DNA from: RGIG1752 sp045650425
GTDB lineage: Bacteria; Bacillota_I; Bacilli_A; RF39; UBA660
Direction: 5' to 3'
Length of the DNA: 10,357 bases
NCBI GenBank assembly: GCA_045650425.1
Contig: JAZRRD010000042.1
Coordinates: 1-10,357, forward strand
The translations under genes were made by a program, and so were the position numbers. Shown one piece after another: positions 1-5,383 of this stretch. The first letter of the stretch is position 1; each line of letters begins with the position of its first letter. Below the pieces are notes generated by a model. It had not been told where the DNA came from. It ran no database searches and saw only the letters and a program-made list of their open reading frames with translations.

Positions 1-618
1 ATCTTCAAAAGAAAATATTAAATAATCATTATTATTATCTATTATAGAGTAATTTAAATTTTTAATATCAGAAATTTTATTTTTTTTTATAGGTATTAAA
101 CATTTCAAATAAGTTTCAAATTTATCAACATTTCTTCCTAAAAAATCTTTTATTCTTATTGTTTCACTTTTATCAAACAAATTATTATCTTGTATTTCTA
201 AAACTAAAGAGTTTCTTTCTAAACTATGTATTGTATTAGTGGGAATTTTAATTCCTCTATATTTTTTTAAATTATTCCAACTAGTACCATCATAATATTT
301 AGTTATATCATTTAATGCAAACCAACTCTCTATTTTTAATGGATGAATCTGAATTGAAGTACGCCCAATATTATTAGATAGAATTTTTATTAACGATGTT
401 GTAAAAGGATAATAAACTTTTTCATAACCCCATGCTAATTCATTTATAATAAAAGGGACTTTGAAGCAGCTGTTATTTTCATATAAATCAATTATTTTGC
501 GTAGTGAATTATTAGTTTTCTTATTATAATCGTTAAAATATTTTGAAAATATATCACTATTATATATTTCAACACAAAAATCATTTGTTAACTTAATATC
601 ATTAATAATATCTATCAT
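1..618 (-). CDS. Cupin-type phosphomannose isomerase-like protein, partial (C-terminus off the window)
   Basis: An open frame of 206 codons runs to the window edge without a stop, so only the N-terminal part is seen. A cupin fold of the phosphomannose isomerase type is indicated by WGYE at residues 63-66, SIQIH at 88-92 followed by ESW at 97-99, IPTNTIHSL at 125-133, and LVLEIQ leading to RIKDFLGR at 155-162. Known PMIs bind zinc through Gln, His, Glu and His; Q90, H92, E97 and H131 fit those places. The family interconverts mannose-6-P and fructose-6-P, but related cupins act on other sugars, so the substrate is open. The ATG overlaps the SDR stop as ATGA. No good ribosome site is present, so translation is probably coupled. 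The first 180 bases are about 15 percent G+C by hand count. Confident in the fold, less so in the activity. Confidence 0.72.
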   Translation of the reverse strand, partial: MIDIINDIKLTNDFCVEIYNSDIFSKYFNDYNKKTNNSLRKIIDLYENNSCFKVPFIINELAWGYEKVYYPFTTSLIKILSNNIGRTSIQIHPLKIESWFALNDITKYYDGTSWNNLKKYRGIKIPTNTIHSLERNSLVLEIQDNNLFDKSETIRIKDFLGRNVDKFETYLKCLIPIKKNKISDIKNLNYSIIDNNNDYLIFSFED

Positions 619-1331
619 ATTAGACTTCTGCCCCCATCAATTGTGAATATACTACCAGTTGCAAAATCAGCAAATTCAAGAATTATTACATTTATGTAAT
701 GCGCTATTTCATCTGCTGTCGTAATTTTGTTCATTGGTATTTTTGAAAGTGCTTCCATTTCAGTATTTTTTTTTATTTCATATATGGAATTCATTGAAGT
801 ATATGTTGCCCCTATTGCCAATGCATTTACGGTAATTTTTCGATTAGCTAATTCTAACGCAAAACCCTTTGTCATCAAAGCAACACCTGATTTTGATACA
901 TCATAATGCAATTTTGAAATTCTAGGTTTATTATAATGTGATGATATAATATTTAATATTGTAGAATTATTTTTCATTTGTCTTGCCACTAATTGAGAAA
1001 TAATAAATGTCCCATTTAAATTAACATCAATAACACTTTTCCATTCTTCAAATGGCATATCCAAAATTCTAAAAGTAGTTTGTATTGCAGCATTATTTAT
1101 TAATACGTCTATATTGTCATATTTTTGGAATATTTTATCAACAATATCTTCCATTCTATTATAATTAGTTATATCTTCATTATAAACCTCTATGTTGTAT
1201 TTTTGTAGTTTATCACACGCCTCCTTATCTTTGTCAATTATAATCACTTTACTATTTGCCGCTAATAATTTTGCTGTAGCTAAACCAATTCCATTTGCTC
1301 CACCAGTGATTAATACTGTTTTTCTACTCAC
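615..1331 (-). CDS. Short-chain dehydrogenase/reductase (SDR), NAD-type
   Basis: This is a classical single-domain SDR of 238 residues, the usual length. The Rossmann motif TGGANGIG is at 9-16 and NNAA at 79-82. The catalytic triad appears as S130, Y143 and K147 in a YDVSK motif. An aspartate ending the second strand (IIID, D33) favours NAD(H) over NADP(H), by family rule. The C-terminus GSIFTIDGGRSLI is the normal SDR ending. I prefer the GTG at 1331: an AGAAGG site at 1340-1345 lies 8 nt upstream, whereas a longer frame starting at 1340 would begin inside that site. The cytosolic enzyme oxidises or reduces a hydroxyl/keto group; the substrate cannot be read. Coupling to a PMI-like cupin suggests a sugar or nucleotide-sugar pathway. 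The stop is TGA followed in frame by TAG. Confidence 0.9.
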   Translation of the reverse strand: MSRKTVLITGGANGIGLATAKLLAANSKVIIIDKDKEACDKLQKYNIEVYNEDITNYNRMEDIVDKIFQKYDNIDVLINNAAIQTTFRILDMPFEEWKSVIDVNLNGTFIISQLVARQMKNNSTILNIISSHYNKPRISKLHYDVSKSGVALMTKGFALELANRKITVNALAIGATYTSMNSIYEIKKNTEMEALSKIPMNKITTADEIAHYINVIILEFADFATGSIFTIDGGRSLI

Positions 1332-1415
1332 AATCAACACCTTCTACTTTCATATTTTCTTGATAAAGTTATAATTAGCAATTACCATTTTATAAAAAAA
1401 ACAAAAAAACAAAAG

Positions 1416-1489
1416 TAATTAAGTTTACCCAGTTTTCCTGTTATATAATATTTAATTTATCAACTATGGGCATCCCCAAAACTTAATTA
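1416..1489 (-). ncRNA. Candidate structured 5' leader of the SDR/cupin operon
   Basis: Perfect 11-nt complementary arms at 1479-1489 and 1416-1426 (TAATTAAGTTT / AAACTTAATTA on the minus strand) enclose about 52 nt. Inside, TGGG and CCCA flank a GATG loop (1467-1478 region), and CAG-GAAAA-CTG forms another small hairpin. The CCCA can instead pair with a later TGGG, giving two exclusive folds. A U-rich stretch (1390-1415) follows the closing arm, so the closed form would resemble a terminator. I recognise no known riboswitch class. The predicted transcript start falls near 1485, so the outermost pairs may not be transcribed. This may be a riboswitch or attenuator, or a chance AT-rich pairing. 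Confidence 0.4.
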
Positions 1490-1491
1490 TT

Positions 1492-1520
1492 ATTCTATAT
1501 TAAGCATATTTTAATGTCAA
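1492..1520 (-). promoter_or_regulatory. Sigma-A promoter of the SDR/cupin operon
   Basis: TTGACA (1515-1520) and TAGAAT (1492-1497) are separated by exactly 17 nt on the minus strand. The -35 is consensus and the -10 has one mismatch. It lies between the rplT terminator and the SDR gene, so the operon has its own promoter, with an untranslated leader of about 150 nt. Confidence 0.78.
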
Positions 1521-1584
1521 TAATTTTTTTAACTATTAAATTGTCTCAACTGTATATATTTAAACAAAAATGTGGTAATATGAC

Positions 1585-1608
1585 AAAAAAATACAGATTT
1601 CTCTGTAT
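1585..1608 (-). terminator. Rho-independent terminator of infC-rpmI-rplT
   Basis: A 7-bp stem (ATACAGA / TCTGTAT) with a GAAA tetraloop on the minus strand is followed by seven T. It starts four nucleotides past the rplT stop codon and marks the operon end. Confidence 0.9.
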
Positions 1609-1611
1609 TAA

Positions 1612-2160
1612 TTATTTAATGTTTGCTAAAAGTTCATCTTTCTTCATTGAAGAATAACCTTTAATACCTTGTTCCTTAGCTACAGCTTTTAATTCAGCTA
1701 AAGTCATTTTACTATAATCTTTAGTTTCTTCAGCTTTAACTTCTTTTTTTGCAGTTTCTTTTTTTTCAGTTTTAGCTTCTTTAACTGGAGTAGCTTTAAC
1801 TTCTCCTTTTAAACCAGCTTCAGCAACTTTTACTAATTCTGCAAAAGCTTCCTTGTTATCGATAGCTAATTCAGATAACATTTTTCTATTGATAGCAACA
1901 CCTGCTTTTGTTAGACCATTAATGAATTTTGAATAACTAATATTATTTTCACGACATCCTGCATTAATTCTTGTTATCCATAATTTTCTAAAGTTTCTTT
2001 TATTTGCTTTACGATCACGATAAGCATAAGCTCCACTATGGAATAATTGTTCTTGAGCTGTTTTGTATAATCTATGTTTACTTCCAAAGTATCCTTTAGC
2101 AGCTTTTAAAACTTTTCTTCTACGATTTTTAGATACTGTTCCGCCTTTAACTCTTGTCAT
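1612..2160 (-). CDS. rplT: Large-subunit ribosomal protein bL20 with a C-terminal Rho_N-like extension
   Basis: Residues 1-115 are a full L20: MTRVKGG start, YFGSKHRLYK at 24-33, then AYRDRKANKRNFRKLWITRINA at 45-67, all family hallmarks (assembly-critical 23S rRNA binder). L20 usually stops near 118 residues, but this one has 182. After a K/E/A-rich linker (about 116-149) comes a 32-residue tail, MTLAELKAVAKEQGIKGYSS and on to KKDELLANIK, which fits the Rho N-terminal/SAP-like helix-turn-helix pattern seen in nucleic-acid-binding proteins. The frame is continuous and stops at TAA just before the operon terminator, so a frameshift is not needed to explain it. The start has an AGGTGAG site 5 nt upstream, and 12 nt separate it from rpmI. 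L20 is the expected feedback repressor of this operon through the leader upstream of infC. Confidence 0.96.
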   Translation of the reverse strand: MTRVKGGTVSKNRRRKVLKAAKGYFGSKHRLYKTAQEQLFHSGAYAYRDRKANKRNFRKLWITRINAGCRENNISYSKFINGLTKAGVAINRKMLSELAIDNKEAFAELVKVAEAGLKGEVKATPVKEAKTEKKETAKKEVKAEETKDYSKMTLAELKAVAKEQGIKGYSSMKKDELLANIK

Positions 2161-2172
2161 TTATCTCACCTC

Positions 2173-2364
2173 TTACATAACAGATTTTAATCTGTGTGTA
2201 TCTCCTTTGCTTAAAGTCCCCTTATTTCTTCTTTGTCTAACTTGTTTTGCGCTATCTTTACTTGTTTTATGGTTACCATTAGATTTTTTATAAGTTAATG
2301 TACCATTTTTCTTAGCTTTAAAAACTTTGCTTGTAGCTTTATGAGTTTTTTGTTTTCCTGCCAT
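2173..2364 (-). CDS. rpmI: Large-subunit ribosomal protein bL35
   Basis: Sixty-three residues, the normal length, and very basic. KTHKATSKVFK near the N-terminus and the ending NKGTLSKGDTHRLKSVM match L35 (family form: KTHRGAAKRFK, then VSKGD.KR.K). It binds 23S rRNA in the 50S subunit. It sits between infC and rplT, the conserved order in many bacteria, with 18 nt to the infC stop and 12 nt to rplT. A GAAGGAA site lies 7 nt before the ATG. Nothing is unusual. Confidence 0.95.
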   Translation of the reverse strand: MAGKQKTHKATSKVFKAKKNGTLTYKKSNGNHKTSKDSAKQVRQRRNKGTLSKGDTHRLKSVM

Positions 2365-2382
2365 TTTATATTTCCTTCTTTC

Positions 2383-2907
2383 CTACTTTTTTGGAGCTAA
2401 TATCATTGACATTTGACGACCTTCCAATTTTGGTTGAGTCTCAATTGATGAATTATCACTTAATGCATCCGCAAACTTAAGTAAAACATCTTTACCTAAT
2501 TCAGGATGAGCCATTTGTCTTCCTTTAAAACGAATAAACGCTTTTATTTTATGACCTTTTTTTAAATAATCTTCAGCATTTCTTCTTCTTGTTTCAAAAT
2601 CTCCGACATCAATTGTAACTGATAAACGATATTCTTTAATCTCTTTATTAGTTTCTCTAGCTTTTTTTTGAGCATCCTTTAATTTTTTTTGTCTTTCATA
2701 ACGATATTTATTATAGTCTAAGATTTTACCAACTGCTGGTGTTGAATTTCCATTTAATAATACTAAGTCTAACCCTGCATAATTCGCTAAAGTTAAAGCA
2801 TCCTTAATATTTTTAATTCCCATTTGTTCACCATTAGGTCCTATTACCATTAATTCAGAAACTTTTATTTGCTCATTAACCGGTAATTCATTTTTGTTAT
2901 TTGCCAA
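2383..2907 (-). CDS. infC: Translation initiation factor IF-3
   Basis: The 174-residue length is normal. The N-domain opens with ELPVNEQIKVSELMVIGPNGEQMGI, and NYAGLDLVLLNGNSTPAVGKILDY follows, both family signatures. The C-domain carries IKEYRLSVTIDVGDFETRRRNAEDYLKKG and IRFKGRQMAHPELG. IF-3 binds 30S, keeps subunits apart and checks the start codon and initiator tRNA. The start must be TTG at 2907: GGAGGTG lies 7 nt upstream, a TAA precedes it in frame, and the first ATG comes after conserved residues. A non-AUG infC start is known in E. coli, where IF-3 uses it to repress itself; the same logic may apply here. Transcription starts in the leader upstream, regulated by L20-type attenuation. 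Confidence 0.97.
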   Translation of the reverse strand: MANNKNELPVNEQIKVSELMVIGPNGEQMGIKNIKDALTLANYAGLDLVLLNGNSTPAVGKILDYNKYRYERQKKLKDAQKKARETNKEIKEYRLSVTIDVGDFETRRRNAEDYLKKGHKIKAFIRFKGRQMAHPELGKDVLLKFADALSDNSSIETQPKLEGRQMSMILAPKK

Positions 2908-2928
2908 TTACTAGCACCTCCATAAATT

Positions 2929-2957
2929 AAAAAGGTAGATATACTTAATATCCACCT
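2929..2957 (-). terminator. Attenuator terminator in the infC leader
   Basis: AGGTGGATAT and ATATCTACCT pair over 10 bp (one G-U) around a 5-nt loop, followed by TTTTT-AA-TTT. The 5' arm is shared with the longer-range pairing in the leader, so the hairpin is conditional. It sits about 21 nt before the infC start. Confidence 0.82.
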
Positions 2958-3048
2958 AAAAATCCATTTTAAAATCAAATCTCATGGCTTTTTACCTATT
3001 GCTCAATTGCAATCAGGTGGATATAAATCGCTTTCCTTTTTTAATAAC
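2929..3048 (-). ncRNA. L20-type attenuation leader of infC-rpmI-rplT
   Basis: The leader between promoter and infC has exclusive pairings. ATATCCACCT (3015-3024) is perfectly complementary to AGGTGGATAT (2948-2957), while the latter can also pair with ATATCTACCT (2933-2942). Inner helices support a fold: ATTGC/GCAAT and AAAAAGCCAT/ATGGATTTTT with one mismatch. This position and architecture match the known Bacillota L20 leader, in which free L20 promotes premature termination. Family assignment is from layout, not from a covariance search. Confidence 0.8.
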
Positions 3049-3054
3049 AATATG

Positions 3055-3083
3055 ATTATATGTTAATTTATATACTTTGTCAA
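3055..3083 (-). promoter_or_regulatory. Sigma-A promoter of infC-rpmI-rplT
   Basis: Both hexamers are consensus: TTGACA (3078-3083) and TATAAT (3055-3060), 17 nt apart. The -35 begins 7 nt past the thrS stop. No terminator lies between thrS and this promoter, so thrS transcripts can also enter the leader. Confidence 0.92.
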
Positions 3084-3090
3084 GTAAAAC

Positions 3091-4857
3091 TTAGTTTTTT
3101 CTATTATTAACGACATCTTCAATTAAAGATAAAAATTCTTCTTTAGTTAAAGTTATAGTTTCTTCACTACCATATTTACGAAAACTAATATTTTTAGAAT
3201 CCACTTCTTTTTGTCCCAAGATTAAAGTATATGGAACTTTTCTTAATACTGATTCTCTCATTTTATATCCCAGTTTTTCTTCTCTATCATCTAGTTCTAC
3301 TCTGTATCCTAAATCTTTTAATTCTTTAAAGATACCTTCAGCATATTCTAAATGATATTGATTATTAACTGGAATTACATTAATTTGAAGTGGTGCTAAC
3401 CATGTTGGAAGTGCCCCCTTTGTTTCTTCTAAAATAAATGCTGTAAATCTATCAAATGTTCCAAATATCGCTCTATGTAATACTACCGGAGTTTCTTTTT
3501 CACCATTACTATTTATATAACTTAATTCGAACTTTCTTGGTAATAAGAAATCTAGCTGACAAGTTGATAAGGTAATTTCTGGCCCTACTGCAGGTTTTAC
3601 TTCAACATCTAACTTTGGACCATAAAATGCTGCTTCACCAATAGCTTCATGATATTCACAACCAAATTCATTTAAAACTTCACGAAGTTTATTTTCAGCT
3701 TCATTCCACATATCGTCATCATCAAAATATTTTTCCTTATCTTCTGGATCTCTTAACGATAATCTGAATTTATAATTTTTTAAACCAAAATCATTATATA
3801 CATCTAAGATTAAAGAAACTACTTTTTTAAATTCTTCGCCAATTTGATCGGGTCTTACAAACAAGTGCGCATCATTTTGACACATACATCTTACACGTTC
3901 TAAACCTTTAACTGCTCCACTTGCTTCATATCTAAAATCTGTTGCAAATTCACCAATTCTAATCGGAAGTTCACGGTATGAGTGAATATCATTTCCATAA
4001 ATTAACATATGATGAGGACAATTCATCGGACGTAAAACAAATTCTTCTTCGTCTACTTTCATTGATGGGAACATATTATCTTTATAGTGATCCCAATGCC
4101 CTGAAGTTTTATATAAATCAACTGTTCCTACACAAGGAGTGTAAACATGTTTGTAACCCATTTTTTGTTCTTTTTCATAAATGTAATTTTCTAATTGTTT
4201 ACGAACTATAGAACCATTTGGTAACCATAAAGGCATACCTTTTCCAACTAAATCATGTGACATAAAGATATCTAAATCTTTGCCTATCTTACGATGGTCT
4301 CTTAATTTAGCTTCTTCAAGTTCTTTTAAATATTCATTTAATTCTTCTTCAGTTTCAAAACATACACCATAAATTCTTTGAAGCATTTTATTGTTAGCAT
4401 CGCCCTTCCAATAAGCTCCGCTAAACTTTAATAATTTAAAATACTTCATAACCTTTGTAGATTCAACATGTGGGCCACGACATAAATCAATAAAATCTTC
4501 TTGTTGGTACGCAGAAATAATTGTCTCATTTTCATTCATACGAGAAATTAAATCTATCTTATATTCATCATCTTTAAACATTTCTAAAGCTTCATCCTTA
4601 GAAAGTTCTAATCTTTTAATTAGTTTATTAGATTTAGAAATCTTTTTCATTTCTTTTTCAATCTTTTCTAAATCCTCTTCTTTAATTACTTCTCCACCTA
4701 AATCGATATCATAATAAAATCCTTCTTCAATCACAGGTCCTACCCAAAATTTAGCATTTGGATATAAATGTTTTACAGCATGTGCAAGTAAATGAGCACA
4801 ACTGTGATTTAACATATTTAATTTTTCGTTTTCTTTAATGTTTTGCATTTTTTTCAT
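3091..4857 (-). CDS. thrS: Threonyl-tRNA synthetase without TGS domain
   Basis: Class II synthetase charging tRNA-Thr. The usual N-terminal TGS domain (about 60 residues) is missing: the protein opens directly into the editing domain, giving 588 residues against about 640. Editing motifs are intact: HSCAH at 18-22 and CRGPH at 126-130. The core has motif 2 (FRYEASG near 308-314, then RVRCMCQNDAHLF) and motif 3 (R470 in GTFDRF). Zinc ligands C280, H331 and H461 are present. The anticodon-binding domain covers about 485-588 (LAPLQINVIPV, LDDREEKLGYKMRE). Two ATGs are possible: 4857, or 4848, whose AAAGG site is about 10 nt upstream. Either start overlaps the small upstream ORF, so coupling is likely. 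The T-box leader makes expression respond to uncharged tRNA-Thr. Confidence 0.97.
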   Translation of the reverse strand: MKKMQNIKENEKLNMLNHSCAHLLAHAVKHLYPNAKFWVGPVIEEGFYYDIDLGGEVIKEEDLEKIEKEMKKISKSNKLIKRLELSKDEALEMFKDDEYKIDLISRMNENETIISAYQQEDFIDLCRGPHVESTKVMKYFKLLKFSGAYWKGDANNKMLQRIYGVCFETEEELNEYLKELEEAKLRDHRKIGKDLDIFMSHDLVGKGMPLWLPNGSIVRKQLENYIYEKEQKMGYKHVYTPCVGTVDLYKTSGHWDHYKDNMFPSMKVDEEEFVLRPMNCPHHMLIYGNDIHSYRELPIRIGEFATDFRYEASGAVKGLERVRCMCQNDAHLFVRPDQIGEEFKKVVSLILDVYNDFGLKNYKFRLSLRDPEDKEKYFDDDDMWNEAENKLREVLNEFGCEYHEAIGEAAFYGPKLDVEVKPAVGPEITLSTCQLDFLLPRKFELSYINSNGEKETPVVLHRAIFGTFDRFTAFILEETKGALPTWLAPLQINVIPVNNQYHLEYAEGIFKELKDLGYRVELDDREEKLGYKMRESVLRKVPYTLILGQKEVDSKNISFRKYGSEETITLTKEEFLSLIEDVVNNRKN

Positions 4858-5038
4858 ACCTTTCTTCTCTAATTAATTTTGCATATGCATGTTTTACTTT
4901 ATTATATTCTGCTTTTAAATTTTGTAACTTTAATGCCCAAGCTTTCTTATCCTCTGGATTTTGATTTTGTTCCTTAGAAATCAAATTTATTTCCCAAAGA
5001 AGCTTAGCCATTTCTTGTCTTAACTCTTCTTGTGTCAA
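4835..5038 (-). CDS. Small helical protein of unknown function between T-box and thrS
   Basis: I do not recognise this family. It is a 67-residue, charged and probably all-helical frame rich in K, E, L, N and A, with no transmembrane segment or cysteine; the pattern suggests a helical hairpin split near NQNPEDKKAW. I start it at TTG 5038 because AAGGAGG lies 5 nt upstream. An in-frame GTG at 5065 falls inside the T-box terminator and has no ribosome site. The 3' end overlaps thrS by 14-23 nt in another frame. Composition does not resemble the beta-grasp TGS domain that ThrRS lacks. It could be a real T-box-controlled protein or a coupling ORF for thrS. The strong ribosome site favours translation. 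Confidence 0.65.
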   Translation of the reverse strand: MTQEELRQEMAKLLWEINLISKEQNQNPEDKKAWALKLQNLKAEYNKVKHAYAKLIREERYEKNAKH

Positions 5039-5050
5039 CTTAACCTCCTT

Positions 5051-5090
5051 AAAATTAAAAACCACATATTTGCAAGGAGCAAATATGCGG
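5051..5090 (-). terminator. T-box terminator
   Basis: A 12-bp stem with one G-U (5079-5090 with 5062-5073) and a 5-nt loop precedes TTTTT-AA-TTTT. Its 5' arm begins in the ACCGC of the T-box sequence, so terminator and tRNA-stabilised antiterminator exclude each other. Confidence 0.93.
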
Positions 5091-5247
5091 TACCATCCTA
5101 ATTTTCACTTGATTTTAGATAACGGTTTTACCCGGAGTTTATTAACTCTCTTAGAAAGTAGTAATAATTAATTATTTTTATTAGTTCGCACCTTCCACTA
5201 ACTCTCTTAAAAAGAATAATTAACATCGTGTCTTTCTTCATTGATTT
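5051..5247 (-). ncRNA. Threonine T-box riboswitch
   Basis: The leader reads uncharged tRNA-Thr and controls thrS. The T-box sequence AGGATGGTACCGC is at 5087-5099 (family form AGGGTGGNACCGCG, one base different in the core). Stem I is closed by AGAAAG (5232-5237) and CTTTCT (5153-5158), and extended by TTAATTATT/AATAATTAA. Its distal part contains AGAGAG, then GGTG and GAA, typical of T-box stem I. The likely specifier is ACT at 5160-5162, followed by A, a threonine codon that agrees with the gene downstream. Confidence 0.93.
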
Positions 5248-5253
5248 AATTAA

Positions 5254-5282
5254 ATATTAACACTTTTTTTGAAAAAACGCAA
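5254..5282 (-). promoter_or_regulatory. Probable promoter of the T-box/thrS operon
   Basis: TTGCGT (5277-5282) and TAATAT (5254-5259) are 17 nt apart, each matching consensus at four of six. The start would fall near 5247, just before stem I. Other -10 choices exist in this AT-rich stretch. Confidence 0.4.
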
Positions 5283-5301
5283 ATTTTTTTATGTGATATT
5301 C

Positions 5302-5330
5302 TTGAAAAATATACTCGATAGTTATAAAAT
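5302..5330 (+). promoter_or_regulatory. Sigma-A promoter of the phosphoesterase gene
   Basis: TTGAAA (5302-5307) and TAAAAT (5325-5330) are separated by 17 nt, one mismatch in each hexamer. The transcript would start near 5337, at a small hairpin (TGCC-TTTA-GGCA, 5337-5348). The promoter is divergent from the thrS leader. Confidence 0.7.
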
Positions 5331-5383
5331 AAGTAATGCCTTTAGGCAAGATAAATAGAACAAATTAGAAGGAGGTTACTTAA

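Noticed and set aside
612..617. TGA-TAG at the SDR end as a sign of TGA-as-Trp code
   Set aside because: The SDR ends at the family's normal C-terminus, tryptophan is TGG elsewhere, and other genes use TAA or TAG without internal TGA.
1192..1374. A 60-codon plus-strand frame
   Set aside because: It lies opposite the SDR nucleotide-binding region, with no ribosome site.
2063..2293. A 76-codon plus-strand hydrophobic frame
   Set aside because: It is antisense to rplT and rpmI, and its hydrophobic look comes from the complement of lysine-rich genes.
3978..4211. A 77-codon plus-strand frame
   Set aside because: It is antisense to the thrS catalytic core, whose motifs are intact.
5039..5065. 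GTG at 5065 as the start of the small ORF before thrS
   Set aside because: It lies in the T-box terminator stem and has no ribosome site, unlike the TTG at 5038.
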